Part shown: one piece after another, positions 30,819 through 38,249 of the stretch
Layout of the letters: every line of letters begins with the position of its first letter
How positions within the stretch are numbered: the first letter of the stretch is position 1
From: REEB95 sp035934995
GTDB lineage: Bacteria; Pseudomonadota; Alphaproteobacteria; ATCC43930; CGMCC-115725
NCBI GenBank assembly: GCA_035934995.1
Contig: DASYXI010000044.1
Coordinates: 1-45,995, forward strand
DNA length: 45,995 nt
Direction of reading: 5' to 3'
The notes under the pieces: model-generated
What the model was told of the DNA's origin: nothing
What the model saw: only the letters and a program-made list of their open reading frames with translations
Database searches by the model: none
Position numbers and translations under genes: made by a program

Positions 30819-32036
30819 TCACGCATCTTTCAATAGTTTTTGATGAGCGCTGCCAAACGCCTTACCAACTGCGCGTTCGAGCAAAACCATTGCCTGGAGC
30901 ATTACCAGATTGTCCACACTGTTATCTAACTCAAGAAGCACAGAAGAAATTTGGGTAAGAGAAATCGCAGTGCAATGCCCTGGTTCTGCTAATCCGGCGT
31001 TGCTTGGCCCGGCGAGCAGGATGTCTGCATCAGACAAAATACCGTGCTGCGCCCGAAGGCCCTTCGGATTTGCGTGAACGCTGTGGCTGGCAATTTTGTA
31101 GTAAGGCTTCCAATGACTAATGCCCGCTGTGTCAACCAAGTCGGCGAATGTCGGGTCTTTTTTCTCTAGATGCTTAGCTGCCCAGCCATATTGATTTCGA
31201 AAGCTCGAGCCGAACCGAGCAATAGCAGAACTGTAGCGACGTTCAATAGCCTGTCGGGCAGCGACCCCAACGGCCTCCTCGCGCAATTTTCTTCCATACT
31301 TCTCAAGCTGCTTGAGTGCCCTCCACTCTTCTATCGCCACGTGCTCCAAGTAGCGTTCGGCAATCTCATTGCCAAATTTTGCAATTACGTATGCGACCGT
31401 CGAAATTTCGAACAATGTGCGCCAGCGCGCCATGGCGCCGTCCGCGAAGCCACCGTAAAGTAGCCTTATACATTCGGCTGCAATTCGGCACGCTCTCGTG
31501 TGTAGCCGGACCAATGCATCAGCCTGTGGTGGTGCGCGACGATTCCGTGGGAAGCGATTCTGAATTATTCCCGCCCCAAACTCCTGCGTCAGTGCGAGCA
31601 ATAGATTCAGGTCGCCAAGCGCGGCTCCCCACCGACGGCAGAGCCTTTTCTCAAACTCCCTTGCGTGTCGGTCAGCCTTCTTGCTTGCGGTGCGCCAGGT
31701 GGTCCTCAGCTTGGAAAGCGCTCGTGATGCAGTGTTTGCAACTATGGGCCCTAATGAATCGATCAGCGCCTTCGTAACCCGATCAAGTTTCGCTTGGATA
31801 TTTGGTATATCGGATTCCGAAATAGCAATTTCGACAGCGCGATGATCCTGCGGTCCACCACGTTTAACGGTGAAGGCGCCCTCCGACCCATGAATTATAT
31901 GGTTCGCGAATCTTTCCAATTCGCCAGGTCGCAACCTAATTCCTTTTTCGGTGAGTTTTTCGACCAAGATCGAAGAAAGAACCAACCGCGGCGTTTGGGA
32001 AATTAATGTCTCTAAAGATTCCTGGAGAACACCCAT
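30819..32036 (-). CDS. DUF5677-like hypothetical protein in low-GC islet
   Basis: 405 residues. GAGGTG lies 5 bases before ATG 32036. The region is clearly AT-richer than its neighbours. The protein is mostly helical, with no signal peptide. The central block LVRLHTRACRIAAECIRLLYGGFADGAMARWRTLFEISTVAYVI and later HWKPYYKIASHSVHANPKGL match the DUF5677 pattern as I remember it. Residues 1-120 form a separate charged helical part (TLISQTPRLVLSSILVEKLTEKGIRL). The biochemical role is unknown. Base composition and isolation suggest horizontal transfer. Confidence 0.75.
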   Translation of the reverse strand: MGVLQESLETLISQTPRLVLSSILVEKLTEKGIRLRPGELERFANHIIHGSEGAFTVKRGGPQDHRAVEIAISESDIPNIQAKLDRVTKALIDSLGPIVANTASRALSKLRTTWRTASKKADRHAREFEKRLCRRWGAALGDLNLLLALTQEFGAGIIQNRFPRNRRAPPQADALVRLHTRACRIAAECIRLLYGGFADGAMARWRTLFEISTVAYVIAKFGNEIAERYLEHVAIEEWRALKQLEKYGRKLREEAVGVAARQAIERRYSSAIARFGSSFRNQYGWAAKHLEKKDPTFADLVDTAGISHWKPYYKIASHSVHANPKGLRAQHGILSDADILLAGPSNAGLAEPGHCTAISLTQISSVLLELDNSVDNLVMLQAMVLLERAVGKAFGSAHQKLLKDA

Positions 32037-32039
32037 TGA

Positions 32040-32231
32040 TCACCTCGCGTGGCTGCTCACAAATGAGGGCGATTGTAGAGCATCGAGCCTGAGCTGAATC
32101 GCGCGCTGGAACGGTCCAACCGCGTTAGCTGGCTGTTTCAGACCGAGCAGATAGACCTGTCCGAGATTGTACCAGCCGTCCACGCCGTTGGGCTGCGTCC
32201 GCGTCCACGCCTGCAAGCGTGAGCGCAGCAA
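32040..32231 (-). pseudogene. TPR-protein remnant upstream of the DUF5677 gene
   Basis: An open frame of 63 codons begins with TTG (no ATG) and encodes LQAWTRTQPNGVDGWYNLGQVYLLGLKQPANAVGPFQRAIQL, one recognisable TPR unit, then a short unrelated tail. A TATAAT at 32239-32234 lies essentially at its start, so it would barely be translated. It looks like the 3' fragment of a longer TPR gene left at the islet edge. Its TGA lies 3 bases before the DUF5677 ATG and overlaps that gene's ribosome site. Confidence 0.5.
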
Positions 32232-32233
32232 AA

Positions 32234-32239
32234 ATTATA
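32234..32239 (-). promoter_or_regulatory. -10 box upstream of the DUF5677 islet
   Basis: A perfect TATAAT on the minus strand within CTTTATAATTTTTG. A GGGACA about 16 bases upstream is a poor -35. Transcripts from here would carry a leader of about 190 bases before the DUF5677 start. Confidence 0.4.
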
Positions 32240-32325
32240 AAGCGCTTTAGGCGTATGTCCCCCTCCCCGAACCCGGGCGGGCCTATAGCGCGCAGCGGCG
32301 CGAACCGCGACGTGTCAGGCGCCGG

Positions 32326-33045
32326 CTATTGCGCCGCCGGCTTCGGCGTCGCCGCGCTACTGCTGTCGGTCGAAGGCGAGGAAGGCGTCGCTGCGATGAA
32401 CGCGCCCGCCGGCACGGACGCCGGTGATGCCGAGGCGTTCGACGTCGCCGCAGGCGTGCCTGGCGGCGTGACCGGCATTGGCGGAGCGGACGCCGCCGTG
32501 ACCGGCCCCTCGACCGGCGGCACATGCGCCGTGCCGGATTTGTTGTTAATCGGCGCTGGTGTCGGCGTTGGCGGCGGCGCCGACGCCGTGGTGTAGTCCG
32601 GAATGATGCGCGCCTGCTTGCCGTAGATGACGAGCACCTTCTGACCAACGATAAGCGGCTTGTCCTGACGCTGGGTCACCGAGATCAGATCGCCCTTGCC
32701 CTCGCGCACGATGTATTCCCAACCGGTGGTGTCGCCGCTGGTGTGCGCGACGGCCGTGCCGACCAAGCCGCCGGCCAACGCGCCGCCGACCGCGCCGAGC
32801 GCGTGCGTCAGATCGCCTTCGCCAGCCTGCGCGCCAAGCACGCCGCCCGCCGCGCCGCCGGCTACGGCCCCGACCGTGCCGTCCGATTGGATCTCGACCT
32901 GGCGAAAGCCGATGACGGTGCCGGATTCGACCTTATCGGCCTGCTGAACGGCAGCGCCGGAATAGACGTTGGGCGAGTAGCTTGGTGAGCAAGCGCTGAC
33001 CGTGAAAACGGCAGCCAACAGGCCGAAGGCGACAAGACGCGACAC
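32326..33045 (-). CDS. Glycine-zipper outer-membrane lipoprotein (SlyB/17-kDa antigen-like)
   Basis: 239 residues from GTG 33045, with GGGAG 6 bases upstream. The lipobox VSAC ends a signal peptide, so the protein is lipidated. Residues 60-105 contain the glycine-zipper GAVAGGAAGGVLGAQAGEGD...GAVGGALAGGLVGTAV, followed by a small beta domain (WEYIVREGKGDLISVTQRQDKPLIVGQKVLVIYGKQARIIPDY), as in SlyB/PcP. An unusual 85-residue Pro/Ala/Ser/Thr-rich tail follows (ASAPPPTPTPAPINN to the end) that ordinary SlyB lacks; it may reach the cell wall. SlyB stabilises the outer membrane under stress in enterobacteria. Confidence 0.87.
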   Translation of the reverse strand: MSRLVAFGLLAAVFTVSACSPSYSPNVYSGAAVQQADKVESGTVIGFRQVEIQSDGTVGAVAGGAAGGVLGAQAGEGDLTHALGAVGGALAGGLVGTAVAHTSGDTTGWEYIVREGKGDLISVTQRQDKPLIVGQKVLVIYGKQARIIPDYTTASAPPPTPTPAPINNKSGTAHVPPVEGPVTAASAPPMPVTPPGTPAATSNASASPASVPAGAFIAATPSSPSTDSSSAATPKPAAQ

Positions 33046-33160
33046 GACCGCTCCCGCGAACGAACTCGCGCGACTTAAAGAAATCGGCTCGGCGGAGTCG
33101 TGTGATTTTTCTGTGGCCGGGCAACCCGAATCGTCTGTGACAAATTTGAGTCGCGATGGC

Positions 33161-33196
33161 GAGTCGGGATTTACGCGAATCCCGACTCACTATAAG
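33161..33196 (+). promoter_or_regulatory. HU promoter region with perfect 11-bp inverted repeat
   Basis: GAGTCGGGATT (33161-33171) and AATCCCGACTC (33178-33188) are perfect inverted copies around TACGCG. TATAAG (33191-33196) follows as a -10, so the repeat covers the -35/-10 spacer and is well placed for a repressor or activator. A shorter GAGTCGCGAT precedes it at 33148. Confidence 0.55.
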
Positions 33197-33232
33197 GCAG
33201 TCTTGGTTCGTCACGAGCGAGAGGGCTCAGAC

Positions 33233-33505
33233 ATGAACAAGCAAGGGTTAGTTGACGCTGTCGCGACGGCTGCGAGCTTGAAGAAGACGCATGCCGAAAG
33301 CACTATCGACGCCGTGCTCGAGTGCATCAGCACGTCGCTGAAAAAAGGCAACGAGGTCCGCCTCGTCGGCTTCGGCACGTTCCGGGTCGCGCAACGCGCG
33401 GCGACGGAAGGCCGCAATCCGCGTACCGGCGAGACGATCCAAATTGCCGCGCGCAAAGTGCCGCGTTTCCGCGCCGGCAAGGAACTGAAAGAAGCCGTCG
33501 GCTAA
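33233..33505 (+). CDS. HU-family DNA-binding protein
   Basis: 90 residues, the exact HU/IHF size. MNKQGLVDAVATAASLKKTHAESTIDAVLECISTSLKKGNEVRLVGFGTF carries the helical dimer body, followed by the arm VAQRAATEGRNPRTGETIQIAARKVPRFRAGKELKEAV. The GRNPRTGE arm tip with the intercalating Pro is diagnostic. Ribosome site GAGAGGG lies about 9 bases before ATG 33233. HU compacts and bends DNA with little sequence preference; RNPRTGE occurs in both HU and IHF, but the overall sequence looks like HU. It stands alone under a palindromic promoter. Confidence 0.95.
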   Translation: MNKQGLVDAVATAASLKKTHAESTIDAVLECISTSLKKGNEVRLVGFGTFRVAQRAATEGRNPRTGETIQIAARKVPRFRAGKELKEAVG

Positions 33506-33509
33506 GCGG

Positions 33510-33565
33510 CCGGACCTCGCGTCCGGACGTTCCTGTATTGAATCGCCGCGCGTGAATGCGCGCGG
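33510..33565 (+). terminator. Two hairpins after the HU gene
   Basis: CCGGAC/GTCCGG (33510-33526, 6-bp stem, 5-base loop) begins 4 bases after the HU stop. A second stem CCGCGCG/CGCGCGG (33546-33565) with a 6-base loop follows. Neither has a T-run; together they could end or protect the HU transcript. Confidence 0.4.
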
Positions 33566-33624
33566 TGTGGGGTGGGTTGCCTCGTCGGCCATTGCATCGA
33601 TGCGGCGCTTAAGCATGAGGTGTG

Positions 33625-34083
33625 ATGAGCAGGCGTAAAGGCGACACGCAAGGGCTTTGGATTCCCGGACTGGCACGGTTCTACGGCGTTGCCGTGCCAG
33701 CCAGCTATTTCATCATGCGCGCTTGTCTGGGCTTGATGTTGGTGGTGCACGGCACCGACAAGCTCTTCGGCGACGGCGTGCTGCACACGGCGCAAGGCTT
33801 GACCAAGCATGGATGGCCCGCGCCGTTCGTTTGGGCCTGGGCCGCGTGCCTCATCGAATTCTTCGGCGGCTTGATGCTGGCGGCTGGTTTGCTCACGCGC
33901 ATCGTCGCCGCCGCCATCGCCATCGAGATGGCAATTATCTCCTTCGCCATTTTGGCGCCCGCCTGGGATTGGGCGCACCACGGCATGGAATACACGTTCA
34001 TGGCGGGCGTCTTCGCCTTCGCCATGGCGCTGCGTGGCGGCGGACCCTATTCCGCCGATCGCCTGATCGGCACGGAGCTTTGA
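33625..34083 (+). CDS. DoxX-family membrane protein
   Basis: 152 residues from ATG 33625 (a GTG at 33622 is adjacent; GAGG lies 5 bases upstream). Four hydrophobic helices: FIMRACLGLMLVVHGTDKLF, WAWAACLIEFFGGLMLAAGLL, IVAAAIAIEMAIISFAILAP and YTFMAGVFAFAMALRG. The motif HGTDKLFG and EFFGGLMLAAGLLTR are typical of DoxX/SURF4-like proteins. Members sit in the inner membrane; some associate with thiol/redox homeostasis, but this one has no fused or neighbouring partner to suggest a role. Confidence 0.9.
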   Translation: MSRRKGDTQGLWIPGLARFYGVAVPASYFIMRACLGLMLVVHGTDKLFGDGVLHTAQGLTKHGWPAPFVWAWAACLIEFFGGLMLAAGLLTRIVAAAIAIEMAIISFAILAPAWDWAHHGMEYTFMAGVFAFAMALRGGGPYSADRLIGTEL

Positions 34084-34095
34084 CGCGGATTTGCG

Positions 34096-34851
34096 CTAGC
34101 GCGCCGGCGCGTTGTGGCTCTTGATCCAGGCCACCACCGGCGGCACGACTTGATTCTCGATGCCGAGATAGCCGTGGTGCGATAAGGCGCCGCACGGATC
34201 GCCTCGACTGTCGCCGCCGGAAACCAGCAGCAGTTCCTTGGCCGGCGCATTGGTCAACGCCGCCAAGGCGGGCGCCACGCCGCCGACCGGGCTGTGGCGG
34301 CATTGGTCGTCGCGATTGTGGACGATGAGGGTCGGTACCGCGATCGGCGTCAGTGGAACGAGGTCCATGCCGCCGTTCCACACCGACGACGTCAGCACGA
34401 CGCCGCCGATCTGCGACGGGCCGAGACGCGCCGCAACATTCGCCGCCGAAATAGACCCGCGGCTGGTGCCGATCAGCCAGACTGGTACGGCCGCCTTCGT
34501 CTTGAGAAACGCGACGACGGCGGCGGCATCGGCCGCGGCATCGGCGCCGGCGCGGTAGCCGTTGGCCGCTTCGGCGTGATCCGACGGCACATCGATCACG
34601 GCGACGCTGATTCCTTGGGCGGCAAACTCGCCGCGGACGCGCATCAAAAAATTGTTGCGCACGCCGGCGATGACGCCGCCGCCGCCGGGAAACAATACGG
34701 CGCTGGCGACCGGCGCCGACGCCGGCACGTAAAGGATCGGCTGGACGATGCCCGGCCGGCTGTGAAGCTCGATGCGGTCCTCGGCAGCGGCGTGGCCGGC
34801 GGCCAGGACCAAAACCAACAGCCACGCTGCGGTACGGAACACGTTCGGCAT
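34096..34851 (-). CDS. Exported alpha/beta hydrolase
   Basis: 251 residues from ATG 34851, which follows AGGGGG by 5 bases. Signal peptide MPNVFRTAAWLLVLVLAAGHAAA. The alpha/beta-hydrolase catalytic elements are visible: oxyanion region VLFPGGGGVIAGV, nucleophile elbow IGTSRGSISAANV, acid near LIVHNRDDQCRH, and catalytic His in SHHGYLGIE. Two cysteines (QCRH, DPCGALSHH) flank the His and could form a disulfide. The substrate is unknown; periplasmic esterase activity is plausible. It follows the histidine kinase gene on the same strand with a 28-base gap, so the two likely share a transcript. Confidence 0.85.
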   Translation of the reverse strand: MPNVFRTAAWLLVLVLAAGHAAAEDRIELHSRPGIVQPILYVPASAPVASAVLFPGGGGVIAGVRNNFLMRVRGEFAAQGISVAVIDVPSDHAEAANGYRAGADAAADAAAVVAFLKTKAAVPVWLIGTSRGSISAANVAARLGPSQIGGVVLTSSVWNGGMDLVPLTPIAVPTLIVHNRDDQCRHSPVGGVAPALAALTNAPAKELLLVSGGDSRGDPCGALSHHGYLGIENQVVPPVVAWIKSHNAPAR

Positions 34852-34879
34852 GATCCCCCTTCCGTCGCTTACGGTCGCC

Positions 34880-37800
34880 TCAGGCGTTCCCACCTTTCAT
34901 TGCATCACCGTTACCGCCGGCGCCGGCTTCGGCCGGCGGCGGCACGTCGGTCGCGGCGCGGGCCAGCGCCTTGTCGCCGTCGAGCATTTCGGCATCCAGC
35001 AGCGCGCGGATCCGCGCCGCCAGATCCTCGCGCGAGAACGGCTTCTGCATCAGTTCGACGCCGGGTTCGATCCGGCCGCGATCGACCACGACGTCCTGCG
35101 GATAGCCCGTCATGAACAGCACCTTGATGTCGGGCTGCACCACACGCGCCTGGTCGGCGAGATGGCGGCCGTTGATGCCCGGCATCACCACGTCGGTCAG
35201 CAATAAATGGATCGGTCGGTTGGGTTCGGCCACCATCGCCAGCGCCGCGGCTGCATTGGTGGTCTCGAGCACGTGATAGTTGAGCTCGCGCAGGACTTCG
35301 GTGACGTAGCCCAGAACGCTGGGATCGTCCTCGGCGACCAGCACGGTTTCGCCATGGCCCGGTTGCGGCGCCGCGATCAACGACGTGCGCGCCCGCACCG
35401 ATTCGGGAATCGCGGCGGCGATGAAATGCGGCAGCAGCAGGCGGATGGTCGTGCCGCGGCCGACGACGCTGTCGATCTCGACGGTGCCGCCCGATTGCTT
35501 GACGAAACCATACGCCATGGCGAGGCCGAGACCGGTACCCTTGCCCGCCGGCTTGGTGGTGAAGAACGGCTCGAAGGCGCGCTTCACGGTTTCGGGCGCC
35601 ATGCCGACGCCCGTGTCGCTCACCGCCAACATGACATAGCGGCCCGGCTCGACGTCGCCGGTCTGCGCCGCCGCCGCGTCGAGCTCGGCATCGGCGGTTT
35701 GAATCTCAAGACGTCCGCCCTGGGGCATGGCGTCGTGCGCATTGATAACGAGATTTAAAATCACGGTTTCCAGCTGATTGGGGTCGCAGAAACACGGCGA
35801 CAGGTTGCGCGCGAGCGCGAATTCGTAACGGATCGTCTCGCCCTGCGTGCGGCGGATCAGCTCGGACATGCCGGTGATGAGCTTGTTGATATCGACGGCA
35901 CGCGGCTTGAGCGGTTGCTTCTGACCGTAAGCGAGCAGCCGCTGCGTCAGCGTCGCCGCCCGCGTGGCGGCGGCGGTCGCCGCGGTCACCGCGCGTCGGG
36001 CGCGGCTCGTGTCGGCGACCATATCGGCGTTCAACGTACGGCTGGTGATCTCGAGATTGCCGATGATCGCCGTCAGCAGGTTGTTGAAATCGTGCGCGAT
36101 GCCGCCGGTAAGCCGGCCGATCGATTCCATTTTTTGGAGTTGGTGCAGATGCTCCTCGGTCTGGTGCAGCGTGCGCGCCGCTTCTTTTTCGGCGGTGACG
36201 TTGCGGCCGATCACATAGATGAGGTCGTCCTGCACCGTCATCGTCCAGGCAATCCACCGATAGGTGCCGTCCCTGTGCCAAAAGCGATTTTCGACGCGCA
36301 CCGTGCCGGCACCGTCTCCGAGCCGCCGGCGCACCTCGATCGCGGCCACGGCATCGTCCGGATGGCGCAGCTTGCTGACGTGCATCGTTCTGATCTCGTC
36401 TTCGCGCCAGCCAAGCGTTCGCGTCCAGGCCGGATTGAGGCTGACGAAATAACCGTCGAAGGTGCCGACGCCGAACAGATCCTCGGACACCTGCCAGATG
36501 CGATCGCGCTCGCGCGTGCGATGCTCGGCCAAACGGGCCATGCGCTGCCGCTCGCCGGTGCCGAGCATCAGCAGCGCGCCGAGCAGGCTGGAGCTGAGCA
36601 CGCCGGCGATGAGCACGGCGATGCTCTGCCAGCCGCGATGCTCGGCGGTGTAAGCCGCCGTCGGCGCGGTGGCGATCACATAATGTCGGCCGCCGAAATC
36701 GAAGCCATCCTCGTAAGGCGCGGCGGTTACCGTCTCCGATAGCGTGCCGAATAGCGGCTGCTTGGCGGCGCCGTCGAGCAGCCGCACGTCGAGCAGCTGG
36801 CTGGTCGGACCGAGCAGCGTGTCCATGAGGACATCCATGCGCAATGCCAGGACGAGGATTCCGGCGCCATTGGCGCCGTGCGGCACGGTCACGGTCAGCA
36901 GGATGCCGGTCGGATCGCCGGGCTGCTCGACCAATCCAACCGGCGCCGTCGCGGCGATGCGGCCACTTTCGACGGTCTGCTGGATCGCGGCGCGACGCAC
37001 CGGATCGGCGGCCAGATCGAAACCAAGAACGGCCGCCTTGTCGTCCGCCGGCGCAAGATAGGTCACCGGATAGAATTGCGGCCGGGCGCCAGCACGGCGG
37101 AAGTGGCCGAGCTCATCCTGCTCACGGATGGTGAAATCCGGCGACGATGGGCGCTGCGCCGCCTCGAATCCGGCGCGGTGGCTGGAATCGATGCGCGGCG
37201 CCCACATCACCGTCTTGACCGCCGGAAAGCGCTTGAGCAAATCGTCCGACAAGTCGCGGAAATCGCGCCGCGACAGCGACGCAGAGCCCGCGAACGAGAG
37301 GCCGAGCTGTTCGAGCAACGTGCCGTACTCGCCGAGCTGCGAGCTCGTCTTGTCGACCAGCTGCTGCGACAGCAAACGAAATTCGAGCAGTGTCTGTTCG
37401 TTTTCCCAGGTGCCGACGCGGATGAAGATGGCGACGAACAACGCGAAGAACATCAGCATCGGCACCGCGACCGGACGCAGACGGGCGCGCCACAGGGCGC
37501 GCGGCTCGCCGAACGCGACCATCACCAGTGGCAGGAAAAACAGCACGCCGAGCGTGTCGCCGATCCACCAGGTAAACCAGCTCTGACTGATCTCGGCGCC
37601 ATGCACATAGCCGGCCGTCACCAGGCCGGCGAGCGCCAGCGTCGCGCTGATGACGCAGAGCGCCGGCGACACGATGAAGAAGCGCGCCAGATCGCCGCCG
37701 CTGTCGAGCGGCGCCGGATAGCCGATCAAGCGGCGCAGCGACCAGCCGCCGATCGCCGATTGGATGGTCGACGCGGCGGCAATGATCGCCGCCGCGCCGG

Positions 37801-38080
37801 CGGCGCCGGCGGCGCCGGAAACGCCGACGCGGTAGCCGATCCAGATGTTGAGCGCCAGCGAGCCGACAAAGGTCCAGGGCAGCGTCTCCGCGCCGCCGAT
37901 CAGCATCGCCGCCATCGCGATGCCCGCCGGCGGGAACACCGCGGTCGCGTAGCCGGGCGGGACGGCCAGCAACAAGCCGAAGCCGCCGCTGACCGCGTAG
38001 GCAACAGCGAGCGCAAGCCCCGCCGCGACCCGGCGATGCATCACCAATGATGGAACGCGACCTAACTTCAGCATCGCCAT
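34880..38080 (-). CDS. Hybrid sensor histidine kinase (MASE1-CHASE-PAS-HisKA-HATPase-REC)
   Basis: 1066 residues from ATG 38080; the open frame continues to 38188, but those 36 residues are not membrane-like. Order of domains: MASE1 membrane sensor with about eight helices (1-250, including PPGYATAVFPPAGIAMAAMLIGG); CHASE-type periplasmic domain (~270-480); a further TM helix (AVLIAGVLSSSLLGALLML); PAS (~520-640, FGVGTFDGYFVSLNPAWTRTLGW); HisKA with GGIAHDFNNLLTAIIGN, phosphorylated His 663; HATPase with NAHDAMPQGG, DTGVGM and GKGTGLGLAMAYG; C-terminal receiver with phospho-Asp 963 in LLLTDVVMPG. No response regulator gene is adjacent, so output goes by phosphorelay. The ligand is unknown. 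Confidence 0.92.
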   Translation of the reverse strand: MAMLKLGRVPSLVMHRRVAAGLALAVAYAVSGGFGLLLAVPPGYATAVFPPAGIAMAAMLIGGAETLPWTFVGSLALNIWIGYRVGVSGAAGAAGAAAIIAAASTIQSAIGGWSLRRLIGYPAPLDSGGDLARFFIVSPALCVISATLALAGLVTAGYVHGAEISQSWFTWWIGDTLGVLFFLPLVMVAFGEPRALWRARLRPVAVPMLMFFALFVAIFIRVGTWENEQTLLEFRLLSQQLVDKTSSQLGEYGTLLEQLGLSFAGSASLSRRDFRDLSDDLLKRFPAVKTVMWAPRIDSSHRAGFEAAQRPSSPDFTIREQDELGHFRRAGARPQFYPVTYLAPADDKAAVLGFDLAADPVRRAAIQQTVESGRIAATAPVGLVEQPGDPTGILLTVTVPHGANGAGILVLALRMDVLMDTLLGPTSQLLDVRLLDGAAKQPLFGTLSETVTAAPYEDGFDFGGRHYVIATAPTAAYTAEHRGWQSIAVLIAGVLSSSLLGALLMLGTGERQRMARLAEHRTRERDRIWQVSEDLFGVGTFDGYFVSLNPAWTRTLGWREDEIRTMHVSKLRHPDDAVAAIEVRRRLGDGAGTVRVENRFWHRDGTYRWIAWTMTVQDDLIYVIGRNVTAEKEAARTLHQTEEHLHQLQKMESIGRLTGGIAHDFNNLLTAIIGNLEITSRTLNADMVADTSRARRAVTAATAAATRAATLTQRLLAYGQKQPLKPRAVDINKLITGMSELIRRTQGETIRYEFALARNLSPCFCDPNQLETVILNLVINAHDAMPQGGRLEIQTADAELDAAAAQTGDVEPGRYVMLAVSDTGVGMAPETVKRAFEPFFTTKPAGKGTGLGLAMAYGFVKQSGGTVEIDSVVGRGTTIRLLLPHFIAAAIPESVRARTSLIAAPQPGHGETVLVAEDDPSVLGYVTEVLRELNYHVLETTNAAAALAMVAEPNRPIHLLLTDVVMPGINGRHLADQARVVQPDIKVLFMTGYPQDVVVDRGRIEPGVELMQKPFSREDLAARIRALLDAEMLDGDKALARAATDVPPPAEAGAGGNGDAMKGGNA

Positions 38081-38183
38081 CGACGTCCGCAGGCGTGCGC
38101 CAAAAAAACTACTCCGGGAAAGCGAAAACGGTTCGGCTCCCCACCCCCGGAACATGCTGTTAGGACAGCACGATCCGAAAGAA

Positions 38184-38199
38184 CACATTCATTAATGTG
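38184..38199. promoter_or_regulatory. Palindrome in front of the sensor kinase
   Basis: CACATT-CATT-AATGTG is a perfect 6-bp inverted repeat in the AT-richer gap upstream of the kinase gene. Its location suggests an operator; no clear -10/-35 pair was found beside it. Confidence 0.35.
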
Positions 38200-38229
38200 G
38201 AAGGTATCACCTTCGGTCTAGAGCCGAAA

Positions 38230-38245
38230 GCGCCGAAGCCGGCGC
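38230..38245 (-). terminator. Hairpin after the flavoenzyme gene
   Basis: GCGCCG/CGGCGC with a 4-base loop begins 5 bases after the stop at 38250 on the minus strand. TTTC follows directly, giving a weak intrinsic terminator for the five-gene operon. A second hairpin (CTTTCGG...CCGAAGG) lies next. Confidence 0.45.
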
Positions 38246-38249
38246 GGCT

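Noticed and set aside
36878..38050. 390-codon plus-strand frame opposite the sensor kinase
   Set aside because: Arg/His/Asp-rich shadow with no recognisable motif.
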